DNA of 64,000 nt, from the NCBI RefSeq assembly GCF_019890725.1, contig NZ_JAINZZ010000030.1:1-64000 (forward strand), in the 5' to 3' direction. Of the stretch, positions 8,545 to 17,346 are shown piece after piece; the first letter of the stretch is position 1; every line of letters begins with the position of its first letter. The notes beneath the pieces were generated by a model that had not been told where the DNA came from, made no database searches, and saw only the letters and a list, made by a program, of their open reading frames with translations. A program made the position numbers and the translations under genes. This stretch comes from Actinacidiphila acidipaludis. GTDB lineage: Bacteria; Actinomycetota; Actinomycetes; Streptomycetales; Streptomycetaceae.

Positions 8545-8571
8545 GGCAGCGACCCTACGCACCGCGGGCCG

Positions 8572-9342
8572 TCACAGGCGGCGGGTGGCCAGCAGCAGGC
8601 GGTCCCGGGCGTCGAACAGCGTGTCCTTGATCATCTGCTCGTGCCCCGGGGTGAGCCGGGCCACCGGCACCGAGCAGCTCACCGCGTCCCGCGCGGGCGT
8701 GCGGTAGGGGATGGCGATGCCGAAGCAGCGCAGGCCCAGTGTGTTCTCCTCGCGGTCCACGGCGTAGCCCTGCTCGCGGATCTGGGCCAGCTCCTCGATG
8801 AGCTTCTCGCGGTCGGTGTGGGTGTGCTCGGTCAGCGGCTCCAGCGTCTCCGGCAGCAGCTTGCGGACCTGCTCGTCGGTGTACGTGGCCAGCAGCGCCT
8901 TGCCGAGCGAGGTGGAATGCGCCGGCAGCCGGCGGCCGACCCGGGTGAACGGCCGCAGGTAGTGCTGCGACTGCCGGGTGGCCAGGTACACCACGTTCGT
9001 GCCGTCCAGCCGCGCCAGGTGGATGGTCTCACTGGTGTCGTCCGACAGGCGGTCCAGGGTCGGCCGGGCGGCGGCCACCACCTCGTCGCCGTCGATGTAG
9101 GAGGTGCCGACCAGCAGCGCTCGTACGCCGATGCCGTACCGGGTGCCCGTGGCGTCGGTCTCGATCCAGCCGAGTTCCACCAGCGTGCGCAGCAGCATGT
9201 AGAGGCTGGACTTGGGGTAGCCGACGGACTCCTGGACCGCGGCCAGGCTGTGCATGCCGGGGCTGTTGGCGAAGAACTCCAGCAGCTCCACGGTGCGGAC
9301 CGCGGACTTGACCTGGGAACCGGCTCCCTCGGCAGCAGCCAT
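8572..9342 (-). CDS. IclR-family transcriptional regulator of the uronate genes
   Basis: A 256-residue IclR regulator. The winged helix-turn-helix is at about residues 12-70 (SAVRTVELLEFFANSPGMHS, VQESVGYPKSSLYMLLRTLV) and the effector-binding domain at about 85-250 (STSLGKALLATYTDEQV, CFGIAIPYRT). IclR proteins bind short palindromes and respond to aromatic or sugar-acid ligands. The gene is divergent from the semialdehyde dehydrogenase. A perfect minus-strand -10 box TATACT (9426-9421) is buried in a GTTC-N8-GAAC dyad, which suggests autoregulation. A ribosome site AGAGGGG lies upstream of ATG 9342. Control of udh and kdgD is inferred from the shared dyads. Confidence 0.9.
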   Translation of the reverse strand: MAAAEGAGSQVKSAVRTVELLEFFANSPGMHSLAAVQESVGYPKSSLYMLLRTLVELGWIETDATGTRYGIGVRALLVGTSYIDGDEVVAAARPTLDRLSDDTSETIHLARLDGTNVVYLATRQSQHYLRPFTRVGRRLPAHSTSLGKALLATYTDEQVRKLLPETLEPLTEHTHTDREKLIEELAQIREQGYAVDREENTLGLRCFGIAIPYRTPARDAVSCSVPVARLTPGHEQMIKDTLFDARDRLLLATRRL

Positions 9343-9397
9343 CGCCTTAGACCCCTCTTGTTCGCCCGGGAGGCGTGGACGTAGGCTCCCGAGATAG

Positions 9398-9413
9398 GTT
9401 CACATGTGAAGAC
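9398..9413. promoter_or_regulatory. Putative operator C (contains a perfect 12-bp palindrome)
   Basis: GTTCACATGTGAAGAC fits GTTCA-N7-RRAC and contains the perfect palindrome TTCACATGTGAA (9399-9410). It lies just downstream of the predicted iclR transcription start, between the divergent iclR and aldehyde dehydrogenase genes. Confidence 0.55.
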
Positions 9414-9416
9414 GTT

Positions 9417-9432
9417 GTTCAGTATAGAGAAC
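9417..9432. promoter_or_regulatory. Putative operator D overlapping the iclR -10 box
   Basis: GTTCAGTATAGAGAAC is an inverted repeat GTTC-N8-GAAC. On the minus strand it contains TATACT, a perfect -10 hexamer for iclR. It lies 3 bp from operator C. Confidence 0.55.
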
Positions 9433-9571
9433 CGCGGATCGTGTGGGCGCGGTACGGCGGCAGTCGCGGCGGCAGGATCGCCGGGGCCGCGGCGGGCTCC
9501 GGTCACCCCCGGACCGGCCTCCGACCGTACCGTCACAGGTCGCGGGCGTGGATACGTGGAGGTTAGTTTCG

Positions 9572-11134
9572 GTGGCAGTACCAGTCTGGAGCGTCGACCC
9601 CCGAACCGGGAAGCAGCGGGCCGAGGCCGGTCCCGCCGCCGGCCCGGTCGCCACCGAGGCCACCGCCGACCAGGTCGACGCCGCCGTGCGGGCCGCGGCC
9701 GCCGCCCTGCCCGCGCTCGCCGACCGCCCCGCCCGCGCCGCGCTGCTGCGCGGCGCCGCCGGGCTCCTGGAGGAGTCGGCCGAGGAGATCATCGCCACCG
9801 CGGACGCCGAGACCGCGCTGGGCGTCCCCCGGCTCACCGGTGAACTGGCGCGCACCGCCTTCCAGTTGCGCACGTTCGCCGACGTCGTCGACGAGGGCGC
9901 GTTCCTCGACGTGATCATCGACCACCCCGACCCCGACGCGAAGCCCATCCCGCGCCCCGACCTGCGGCGCTACAAGATCCCGCTGGGCGTGGTGGCCGTC
10001 TACGCGGCGAGCAACTTCCCGCTCGCCTTCTCCGTGCCCGGCGGCGACACCGCCAGCGCGCTGGCCGCCGGCTGCCCCGTCGTCGTCAAGGCCCACCCCG
10101 ACCACCCGGCGACCTCCGAGCTGTGCGCACGGGCGCTGCGCCGCGCCGCGGTCGCGGCCGGGCTGCCCGAGGACACGGTCGTGCTGCTGCACGGCTTCCA
10201 GGCGGGCGTCGACCTGGTGCGCCACCCGCTCGTGTCCGCCGCCGGCTTCACGGGGTCCATCCCCGGCGGACGCGCCCTGTTCGACGCGGCCGCCGCCCGC
10301 CCCCGGCCGATCCCCTTCCACGGCGAGCTGGGCAGCCTCAACCCGGTCGTCGTCACCGAGGCCGCTGCGGCCGAGCGCGCCGAGCAGATCGGCACCGGGC
10401 TCGCGGGCTCGTTCACCCTCGGCAACGGGCAGTTCTGCACCAAGCCCGGCCTGGTCCTGGCCCCCTCCGGTGAGGACGGCGACCGGCTGGTGCGGGCGCT
10501 CACCGGCGCGGCCGAGCAGGCGGCGGCCGGCGTGCTGCTCGACTCCCGCATGCGGGACAACTTCGTCAAGGGCGCCGCGGCCCGGGTGGCCCTGCCCGGC
10601 GTCACCACCCCCGTCGCCCCCGGCGCCGCCGACGACCTCTCCGAACAGCGCGTCCGCGCCGGGTACGTCGTCGTCGACGCCGCCGACCTCTCCGAACAGG
10701 GCGCCTACGACCTGCTGCTGGAGGAGTGCTTCGGGCCGCTGACGGTGATCGTGCGGTACGCCGACGCCGCCGCGCTCGGCGCGGTGCTCGACCGGCTGCC
10801 CGGCAACCTCACCGCCACCGCCCACCTCGGTGCGGCCGAGGCCGGCGAGGAGGGCGGCCCGGCCGCCGACCTGCTGCGCCGCCTCACCGCGCTCGCCGGC
10901 CGGGTCCTCGTCAACGGCTGGCCCACCGGCGTGGCCGTGACCGGCGCCCAGCACCACGGCGGGCCGTACCCCGCCACCACCTCGACGTCCACGTCCGTGG
11001 GCGCCACCGCCATCGAGCGCTGGCTGCGGCCGGTCGCCTACCAGGACACGCCGCCGGCCCTGCTCCCCCCCGAACTGCGGGACGGGAACCCGCTGGGGCT
11101 GCCCCGCAGGGTGGACGGCGTCCAGCAGCTCTGA
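9572..11134 (+). CDS. Alpha-ketoglutaric semialdehyde (2,5-dioxovalerate) dehydrogenase
   Basis: A 520-residue aldehyde dehydrogenase. The general-base Glu lies in PFHGELGSLNPVV and the catalytic Cys in NGQFCTKPGLV. The length and the SNFPLAFSVPGGDTASALAA segment fit the ketoglutarate semialdehyde dehydrogenase branch. This enzyme oxidises the KdgD product to 2-oxoglutarate, the end point of oxidative uronate breakdown. GTG 9572 (MAVPVWSVDPRTGK) follows GGAGG (9558-9562) by 9 nt, which decides the start over the upstream in-frame region. It is divergent from iclR, with operators C and D between them. Confidence 0.9.
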   Translation: MAVPVWSVDPRTGKQRAEAGPAAGPVATEATADQVDAAVRAAAAALPALADRPARAALLRGAAGLLEESAEEIIATADAETALGVPRLTGELARTAFQLRTFADVVDEGAFLDVIIDHPDPDAKPIPRPDLRRYKIPLGVVAVYAASNFPLAFSVPGGDTASALAAGCPVVVKAHPDHPATSELCARALRRAAVAAGLPEDTVVLLHGFQAGVDLVRHPLVSAAGFTGSIPGGRALFDAAAARPRPIPFHGELGSLNPVVVTEAAAAERAEQIGTGLAGSFTLGNGQFCTKPGLVLAPSGEDGDRLVRALTGAAEQAAAGVLLDSRMRDNFVKGAAARVALPGVTTPVAPGAADDLSEQRVRAGYVVVDAADLSEQGAYDLLLEECFGPLTVIVRYADAAALGAVLDRLPGNLTATAHLGAAEAGEEGGPAADLLRRLTALAGRVLVNGWPTGVAVTGAQHHGGPYPATTSTSTSVGATAIERWLRPVAYQDTPPALLPPELRDGNPLGLPRRVDGVQQL

Positions 11135-11340
11135 GGCGGCGCCTGCTGCTGGGCTTCCGGAACCTCGGGCCCGGCCTGCGGGGGTGCGCTGCCCGCAGCT
11201 TCCCCTGTCCGGCCGTCGGGCTGCCCCCGGCGCGACGAGCCGCAACGCACCGTTGGACGGCGACGGCGCCCCGGAGCACCCCGGATGCCGAAGGGGGGGC
11301 GAACCCCAGTACGTTCCGGGCGAGCCTCCCCCGCAGGGGG

Positions 11341-12405
11341 CTAGCGGTGGAGGGCCGCGCTCAACGCACTCAGCGCCCGGGCGACCGCCGCATCCGTGGC
11401 ATCCATCCCGTAATGGTTGACACGGAGCATCTCCGCGGCCAGCGCCCCGCCGCCCGCCGCGAGCGCCGCACCCGGATCCGCGGCCAGCGCCGCCGCGACC
11501 AGCTCACCGGCGTGCATGCCCTGCGGCGTGCGCATCGTCGTCGCGACCGGCGCCGCGTGCGCCGCCTCCGTCACGAACGGGGTCAGCCCGAGGTCCAGCG
11601 CACCCTCGCGGGCGGCCGCCGCCGCGTCCCGGTGCCGCGCCATGACCGCGTCGAGCCCCTCCCGCTCGATCGCGTCCAGGCACGCGTCCAGCGCCAGGAT
11701 CTCCAGCTGCGCGGGCGCGTGCAGCAGCGCCTTCCGCCCGCCGTCGATCCACCGCTCCTTCCAGTCCAGGAGCGACAGGTACGAGTGCCGCGGCGCCGCC
11801 GCGTTGTCCGCCATCCGCTGCCACGCGCGTTCACTGACCGCGACCGCCGACACCCCGGCCGGCCCGCCCATCGCCTTCTGGCCGCCGATCACGCACAGGT
11901 CCACGCCCCACGCGTCCGGCAGCAGCGGCTCGGCGGCGACCGACGCCACGGCGTCGAGCATGAACAGCGCGCCGCTGCCCCGCACGGCCTCGCCGATCTC
12001 CGCGACGGGATTGGTGTTGCCGGTGGCCGCCTCGGCGTGGACCAGGGACACGAAGTCGATCTCCGGGTGCTCCTCCAGCGCCCGCGCGACCTGGTCCGCG
12101 CTCACCGCGGAGTCGAACGGCACCAGCAGGTCCACGACCTTGGCGCCGGCGTCCCGCAGCCAGCCGCCGAAGGTGTTGCCGTAGGGGCCGGTGACCACGT
12201 TCAGCGCCGTGGACCCGGGCCGGGCCGCGCCGCGGATGCACGCCTCGAGCGGCAGCAGGGCCTCGCCCTGCGTGATGACGACGTCCTGCCCGGTGGACAG
12301 CAGGGCCGCCACCCGGCGCTCGATCGCCGCGAAGTCCGCGGCGGTCAGCGGCGGCAGGCCGAGCAGGCCGGCGTGGGGGTGCGACGCAGGGGAGGGGTCG
12401 GACAC
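11341..12405 (-). CDS. Class V PLP-dependent aminotransferase
   Basis: A 354-residue fold-type I aminotransferase of class V. The PLP lysine lies in CVIGGQKAMGGPAGVS, and the Asp that contacts the pyridine nitrogen in FMLDAVASVA. NVVTGPYGNTFGGW and VHAEAATGNTNPV are typical of alanine-glyoxylate/serine-pyruvate aminotransferases. GTG 12405 follows GAGGAGC by 6 nt. It is divergent from the amidohydrolase at 12475; the two promoters share only about 70 bp. The amino donor and acceptor cannot be read from the sequence. Confidence 0.88.
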   Translation of the reverse strand: MSDPSPASHPHAGLLGLPPLTAADFAAIERRVAALLSTGQDVVITQGEALLPLEACIRGAARPGSTALNVVTGPYGNTFGGWLRDAGAKVVDLLVPFDSAVSADQVARALEEHPEIDFVSLVHAEAATGNTNPVAEIGEAVRGSGALFMLDAVASVAAEPLLPDAWGVDLCVIGGQKAMGGPAGVSAVAVSERAWQRMADNAAAPRHSYLSLLDWKERWIDGGRKALLHAPAQLEILALDACLDAIEREGLDAVMARHRDAAAAAREGALDLGLTPFVTEAAHAAPVATTMRTPQGMHAGELVAAALAADPGAALAAGGGALAAEMLRVNHYGMDATDAAVARALSALSAALHR

Positions 12406-12438
12406 AGCGGTGCTCCTCGGGAAGATCAGGGCCGTACG

Positions 12439-12467
12439 TTCCGACCCTAACCGCCGCCTCGTACAGT
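12439..12467 (+). promoter_or_regulatory. Promoter giving a leaderless amidohydrolase mRNA
   Basis: TTCCGA (12439-12444) and TACAGT (12462-12467) are 17 bp apart. The start expected 7-8 nt after the -10 box falls on ATG 12475 itself, so the mRNA would be leaderless. Confidence 0.5.
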
Positions 12468-12474
12468 GCCCTGC

Positions 12475-13563
12475 ATGGCTGATCGCGAGGTGTTGCACAT
12501 CAGGGGCCGGATCCTGGCCGGACCGGAGGAGGTCCACGACGAGCTGTGGGTCGTCGGCGGCCGCGTCACGTACACCCGGCCCGCCGCCGCGCCGGACGCG
12601 ACGGTCGACGGGTGGGTGCTGCCCGGCCTGGTCGACGCGCACTGCCACATCGGGCTCGACGCACACGGCGCCGTCGACCGCGACGCCGCAGAGAAGCAGG
12701 CGCTCACCGAGCGCGAGGCGGGGATGCTGCTGGCCCGGGACGCGGGTTCGCCCAGCGACACGCGGTGGATCGACGGCCGGGACGACCTGCCGCGGATCAT
12801 CCGCGCCGGCCGTCACATCGCCCGCACCCGCCGCTACATCCGCAACTACGCCCACGAGATCGAGCCCGGTGACCTGGCCGCGTACGTGCGCCGGGAGGCG
12901 CGGCGCGGCGACGGCTGGGTCAAGCTCGTCGGCGACTGGATCGACCGCGACGCGGGCGACCTCGCGGCCTGCTGGCCCAAGGACGCGCTGGCCGAGGCGA
13001 TCGCCGCCGCGCACCAGGAGGGCGCCCGGGTCACCGCGCACTGCTTCGCCGAGGACTCGCTGGCCGATCTGGTCACCGCGGGCATCGACTGCATCGAGCA
13101 CGCCACCGGTCTGACCGACGCCACGATTCCGCTGTTCGCCGAGCACGGGGTCGCCATCGTGCCGACGCTGGTCAACATCGCGACCTTCCCGGGGATCGCG
13201 GCCGGGGGCGCGGCCAAGTACCCGCGGTGGGCGGCCCACTTGAGCCGGCTGCACGCCCGGCGGTACGACACCGTGCGCAACGCCTACGACGCGGGCATCG
13301 CGGTCTTCGCCGGGACGGACGCGGGCGGCAGTCTCGCGCACGGCCTGATCGCCGACGAGGTGGCCGAACTCGTGCGGGCCGGACTACCGGTGACCGCGGC
13401 CCTGTCCGCGACGACCTGGGGCGCCCGCAAGTGGCTGGGCCGGGCCGGCCTCACCGAGGGCGCGTCCGCCGACCTGGTGGTCTACGAGGCCGACCCGAGG
13501 GAGGACGTGCGGGTGCTGCGCGCGCCCCGCCGGGTGGTGCTGCGCGGCGCCGTCGTGGCGTGA
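12475..13563 (+). CDS. Metal-dependent amidohydrolase (imidazolonepropionase-like)
   Basis: A 362-residue amidohydrolase-superfamily enzyme. The metal ligands appear in order: HxH in VDAHCHIGLDAHG, Lys in DGWVKLVGDW, His in RVTAHCFAED, His in DCIEHATGL and Asp in FAGTDAGGSLAHG. The last three fit the imidazolonepropionase/prolidase-like (AIP) subgroup. ATG 12475 (MADREVLHIRG) is preferred over 12466 because the -10 box TACAGT places the transcript start at this ATG. The substrate is unknown. It is divergent from the class V aminotransferase, so the two may share a metabolic context. Confidence 0.88.
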   Translation: MADREVLHIRGRILAGPEEVHDELWVVGGRVTYTRPAAAPDATVDGWVLPGLVDAHCHIGLDAHGAVDRDAAEKQALTEREAGMLLARDAGSPSDTRWIDGRDDLPRIIRAGRHIARTRRYIRNYAHEIEPGDLAAYVRREARRGDGWVKLVGDWIDRDAGDLAACWPKDALAEAIAAAHQEGARVTAHCFAEDSLADLVTAGIDCIEHATGLTDATIPLFAEHGVAIVPTLVNIATFPGIAAGGAAKYPRWAAHLSRLHARRYDTVRNAYDAGIAVFAGTDAGGSLAHGLIADEVAELVRAGLPVTAALSATTWGARKWLGRAGLTEGASADLVVYEADPREDVRVLRAPRRVVLRGAVVA

Positions 13564-13944
13564 GGGCCGCGCGGCCCGACTCAGGGTTCGGCGCCGACGC
13601 CCTCATCATCTTCATCACCACCGCCACCATCACCAGCGGCGGACCGGCCGGGCGTTGACGGGCCGTGACGCGCGCACGGCCCGGCGCGTTGAGCACCTCG
13701 GCGTACGCGCGGGCACGTCAACAGCGGTGCGGTGTTCATCCCGTGACAGGGGTGATGGGAGAGAACGACCGTACGGGCAGCAATCGAACATCCACGTGGA
13801 AACCACCCGTCAGGGTGAACTCGCGCCGTGTAGCCGCCGGTTCACCCTCAGTGCGTAAACATGGCCGGGTCGAAATCCCCGGCGGGCTGTCCCCTTATCA
13901 GCGCACGCCGGGGATGCCATGCCAGCCACAGGGGTTCGCCTACC
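13564..13944. other. Intergenic region with a structured leader for the LAETG protein gene
   Basis: About 380 bp with no convincing gene. Two strong plus-strand hairpins stand out. AGGGTGAA (13812-13819) pairs with TTCACCCT (13841-13848). ATCCCCGGCG (13875-13884) pairs perfectly with CGCCGGGGAT (13906-13915). The loop of the second holds CCCCT (13891-13895), complementary to the ribosome site AGGGG (13930-13934). I recognise no known riboswitch class here. Confidence 0.45.
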
Positions 13945-15144
13945 GTGTACCGCACTATCAACTTCTCCGTATCCACCGCCCGTTCGGCCCGCCGTTCCGC
14001 CGCCGTGATCGGAGCGGCCGTCGTCCTCGCGGCCGGTTCCGCCGCCTTCGCGCCGGCCGTGCAGGCCGTTCCCGCCGACAGCCACGGCGGCGGCGAGGGC
14101 TCGTCCACCGCGACGGTGCTCCGCGCCGGCCTGGACGTCTCGCTGCTGAACAGGTCCGTCGACGTGCCCGTCAACGTCGCGCTGAACGACGTACGGGCAC
14201 CCGGCGACGCCCGGGAGACGGCGCTGACCGTGAACGTCGGCCACGGCGTGGAGCACGGTCATCCGGTGACCCTCCTGCGGGCGGCGGTGGCCACCGCGAA
14301 GGCCACCGCCGACCACCACGAGGCCGAGGGCTACGCGAACATCGTCAACGCGCAGGTCCACCTGCCCGGTCTGCCGCTGCTCTCCCTCGTCAAGCTGGAC
14401 GCGATCACCTCCAAGGCCACCTGCGCCCTGGGCCACCACCCGACCGCGTCCTCGCACCTGGTCGGCGTCAGCGTCCTGGGCCGCCACATCGCGCTCGACG
14501 CGAGCGGCAGGACGGACCTGAACGTGCCGGGCGTGGGCCGGGTCAGCCTCGACCTCACGAACACCGTCACCACGTCCAGCAGCGCCGCCGCGACCGCCCT
14601 GCGGCTGAGGGTGCACGTCAACCCGCTGAGCCTGGGCGTGGCCGAGGTCAGCGGCGACGTCACCCTCGCCCAGGCCACCTGCCGCATGCCGCACTCCGGC
14701 GGTTCGAGCGGCGGTTCGGACGGCGGCTGGACCAGCGGCGGTTCCGACGACGGCGGCTCGGACAACGGCGGTGCGGACAACGGCGGAACGTCCGGCGGCC
14801 ACACCTCCGGCGGCACGACCGGTTCGACCACCGGCGGGTCGACCACCGGCAGCGCCACCAGCGGTGGTTCGACCACCGGCTCGGCCACCTCCGGCGGCAC
14901 GTCCGGCAGTTCGGGCGCCACCGGCTCGACGGGGTCCACCACGTCGGGCTCCACCACGTCCGGCGGTACGTCCGGCAGCACCCGCGCCCAGACGGTCGCC
15001 GACACCGGCAACCTGGCCGAGACCGGCGCGAGTTCGACCACGCCCTACCTGGTGGGCGGCGCCGCCGTCCTCGTCGCGCTCGGCGCGGGTGGCGTGGTGC
15101 TGGCCGGCCGTCGCCGCCGCGCCGCCGCGCGCGACGGCGAATAG
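13945..15144 (+). CDS. Sortase-anchored LAETG cell-wall protein (SCO1860-like)
   Basis: A 399-residue secreted protein. A signal peptide runs to about residue 40 (RRSAAVIGAAVVLAAGSAAF, cleavage near AVQA). A domain of about 210 residues has three visible Cys. A Gly/Ser/Thr-rich stalk of about 110 residues follows (GGSTTGSATSGG repeats). The end carries LAETGAS, a hydrophobic segment VGGAAVLVALGAGGVVLAG and an Arg-rich tail, which is a class E sortase signal. GTG 13945 lies 10 nt after AGGGG and gives a clean signal peptide. The protein is expected to be covalently bound to the cell wall. The protein looks like the SCO1860 LAETG family, which in S. coelicolor also lies beside the cobalamin genes (from memory). 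Its function is not known. Confidence 0.88.
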   Translation: MYRTINFSVSTARSARRSAAVIGAAVVLAAGSAAFAPAVQAVPADSHGGGEGSSTATVLRAGLDVSLLNRSVDVPVNVALNDVRAPGDARETALTVNVGHGVEHGHPVTLLRAAVATAKATADHHEAEGYANIVNAQVHLPGLPLLSLVKLDAITSKATCALGHHPTASSHLVGVSVLGRHIALDASGRTDLNVPGVGRVSLDLTNTVTTSSSAAATALRLRVHVNPLSLGVAEVSGDVTLAQATCRMPHSGGSSGGSDGGWTSGGSDDGGSDNGGADNGGTSGGHTSGGTTGSTTGGSTTGSATSGGSTTGSATSGGTSGSSGATGSTGSTTSGSTTSGGTSGSTRAQTVADTGNLAETGASSTTPYLVGGAAVLVALGAGGVVLAGRRRRAAARDGE

Positions 15145-15275
15145 TCGCGGTACGCCGCTGCGGCCGGACGCGCATCAGGGGGTGCGTCACGGACGGCGGC
15201 GGCCCGCGGCACTGACGGCGGTGCGCGGTGCGGGGACGGGGTCCGGGGAGTCCGGCCGCCGCACCGCCCGCCGGT

Positions 15276-16421
15276 TCAGGGCCCTCCCGCCCCCGGCACG
15301 GCCGCCGACGTGCGGCCGGTGACACCGGGCCGGCCGGGAGGGCCGGCGGGACCCGGCGGGTCCGGGAGATCGACGGTCGCGGTCGCCAGCGCGTTCGCGA
15401 AGCCGTCGGTGGTCCGCCGGTCCCGGACCGCGACCCGGAGCCAGTCCGGACCGAGACCCGGGAACGTGTCGGCGCGGCGCACCGCGTACCCAATCGCCCG
15501 CAGCCGCAGCCGTACGTCGGCCGCGCCGGGCAGCCGCAGCAGCACGAACGGGCCCGCCGGGGACGTGCCCGCGACCTCGACGCCGGGCACCCCGCCCAGA
15601 CGGTCCACCAGATAGGCCCGGTCGGCGGTGACCGTGCGGGCCGCCTCCGCCGCCTCCGCCAGCGCCTCGGGCGCCATGCACGCCTCGGCCGCGACGAGCG
15701 CCGGCGTGGACACCGCCCACAGCGGCTGAGCGGCCTGCAGGCTCCGCACGACGTCGGCGCCCGCCAGCAGATAGCCGATCCGCAGCCCCGCCAGCCCCCA
15801 GGTCTTGGTGAGGCTGCGCAGCACCACGAGACCGGGAACGCCGCCCGGCCCGGCCAGCGACTCGCGCTCGCCCGGCACCGCGTCCATGAACGCCTCGTCC
15901 ACCACCAGCGTCCGCCCCGGCCGGGCCAACCGCGCGACCAGAGGGGCCGGATGGAGCACCGAGGTGGGGTTCGTCGGGTTGCCGAGGACGACGAGATCGG
16001 CGTCCTCGGGCACCGCGGCCGGGTGCAGCCGGAATCCGTCCGCCGCCTCCAGCAGCACCCGGTCCACGGCGTGACCGGCCGCACGCAGGGCCGCCTCCGG
16101 CTCGGTGAACTGCGGATGCACCACCACAGCGCGACGCGGCCGCAGCACCCGGGCGAGCAGCACGAACGCCTCGGCCGCGCCCGCGGTGAGCAGCACCTCG
16201 GACTCGGGCCTGGCGTGCCGCGCCGCCACCGCCTTCCGGGCCGCACCGGCGTCGGGATAGGCGGCGAGTCCCTTGAGCGAAGCGGCGATCCGGTCGGCCA
16301 GCCACGAAGGCGGCGTCCCCGCACGGACGTTGACGGCCAGGTCCACCAGCCCCGCGCCGACCTCCGCGTCGCCGTGGTGCCGCAGGTCGTACGTCCTGCC
16401 GGCCTCAGCGGGCGGGTGCAT
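15276..16421 (-). CDS. cobC: Cobalamin-linked PLP aminotransferase-like protein CobC (Rv2231c type)
   Basis: A 381-residue fold-type I PLP enzyme related to histidinol-phosphate aminotransferase and L-threonine-phosphate decarboxylase. The PLP Lys lies in VLRSLTKTWGLAGLRIGYLL, the Asp in LVVDEAFMD, and VLGNPTNPTS is the typical Asn-containing loop. In the cobalamin pathway such enzymes make (R)-1-aminopropan-2-ol phosphate for the nucleotide-loop side arm. It is the last gene of the cob operon and overlaps cbiX by 17 bp. The call rests mostly on the operon context. Confidence 0.83.
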   Translation of the reverse strand: MHPPAEAGRTYDLRHHGDAEVGAGLVDLAVNVRAGTPPSWLADRIAASLKGLAAYPDAGAARKAVAARHARPESEVLLTAGAAEAFVLLARVLRPRRAVVVHPQFTEPEAALRAAGHAVDRVLLEAADGFRLHPAAVPEDADLVVLGNPTNPTSVLHPAPLVARLARPGRTLVVDEAFMDAVPGERESLAGPGGVPGLVVLRSLTKTWGLAGLRIGYLLAGADVVRSLQAAQPLWAVSTPALVAAEACMAPEALAEAAEAARTVTADRAYLVDRLGGVPGVEVAGTSPAGPFVLLRLPGAADVRLRLRAIGYAVRRADTFPGLGPDWLRVAVRDRRTTDGFANALATATVDLPDPPGPAGPPGRPGVTGRTSAAVPGAGGP

Positions 16422-17346
16422 GCGGGTGGCCCTCTCCGTGCGGTGCGTGCGGTTCGTGGGGGTGCGGCTCGTGGCCGTGCGGGCCGTGCGTGTGGCCCGG
16501 GTCGTCCGGGTGGTGGTGCGGCTGCTGCGGGCGGCCGACCCGGTCCTCGAAGCCGGGCAGCTTGATCCGGTACACGCACGAGTCGCAGTTCATGCGCAGG
16601 TCGCCCCGCAGGCTCTCGCGGTAGCGCTCCATGACGAGTTCGGCCAGTTCCGGCTCCGGGCCGATCACGTCGGCGCAGCGCACCTCCGTGTCGTGCGCGG
16701 CGGCCCACTCGTGCGCCTGGTCCCGCACCCGGTCCGGCAGCACGCCGGGGAACAGGAAGTACGGCAGCACCACGACGCGGCGCGCCCCCAGCGCCCGGCA
16801 GCGGTCCAGCCCGGCGGGCACCGACGGCTGCGCGAGCGAGACGAACGCGGTCTCCACACCGGCCAGCCCGCGACCCTCCCACAGCAGCCGCGCCGCCTTG
16901 AAGACCTCGGCGTTGGCATCCGGATCCGTCGAGCCGCGGCCCACCAGCAGCACGGTCGTGTCCGCGCGGTCCGCGCCGGCCAGGGCCTCGTCCAGCCGCC
17001 GTTCCAGGACCTGCAGCAGCTTCGGGTGCGGACCGAGCGGCCGGCCGTAGGCGAAGGACGTGCCGGGGTGACGCCGCTCCTCACGCGCCAGCGCCGCCGG
17101 GATGTCGCCCTTGGCGTGCCCGGCGGAGACCAGCACCAGGGGCACCGCGGCGAAGTGCCGCACCCCGCCGTCCACCATGGCGGCCACCGCGTCGGCGAGC
17201 GGCGGCGGGGACAGCTCGATGAACCCCCCGCCCACCGCCAATCCGGGTTCGGCCGCGTCCAGTTGCGCGACGAAGGCGCGGAACGCCTCGGCGCCGACAG
17301 CATCGCGCGTGCCATGGCCGACGAGCAGCAGTGCAGGCGGGTTCAC
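16405..17346 (-). CDS. cbiX: Sirohydrochlorin cobaltochelatase CbiX, long form
   Basis: A 313-residue class II chelatase with two CbiX halves. LLLVGHGTRD at the N-terminus carries the metal-binding His, and the second half has TTVLLVGRGSTDPDAN. MNCDSC near residue 252 is the MxCxxC motif known from long CbiX proteins, which bind an iron-sulfur cluster. The end is a His/Pro tail (HHHPDDPGHTHGPHGHE) likely to hold cobalt or nickel. The enzyme inserts Co2+ into sirohydrochlorin. GTG 17346 overlaps the cobH stop as GTGA. Confidence 0.92.
   Translation of the reverse strand: MNPPALLLVGHGTRDAVGAEAFRAFVAQLDAAEPGLAVGGGFIELSPPPLADAVAAMVDGGVRHFAAVPLVLVSAGHAKGDIPAALAREERRHPGTSFAYGRPLGPHPKLLQVLERRLDEALAGADRADTTVLLVGRGSTDPDANAEVFKAARLLWEGRGLAGVETAFVSLAQPSVPAGLDRCRALGARRVVVLPYFLFPGVLPDRVRDQAHEWAAAHDTEVRCADVIGPEPELAELVMERYRESLRGDLRMNCDSCVYRIKLPGFEDRVGRPQQPHHHPDDPGHTHGPHGHEPHPHEPHAPHGEGHPHAPAR

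Noticed and set aside
13600..13645. Ile/Thr-rich stretch (IIFITTATITSGG) resembling an amino-acid operon leader peptide
   Set aside because: No start codon or ribosome site serves it, and the next gene is a cell-wall protein, not an amino-acid operon.
14700..14990. Repeated short units resembling a repeat array or CRISPR
   Set aside because: They encode the Gly/Ser/Thr stalk of the LAETG protein in frame; there are no spacers of constant length.
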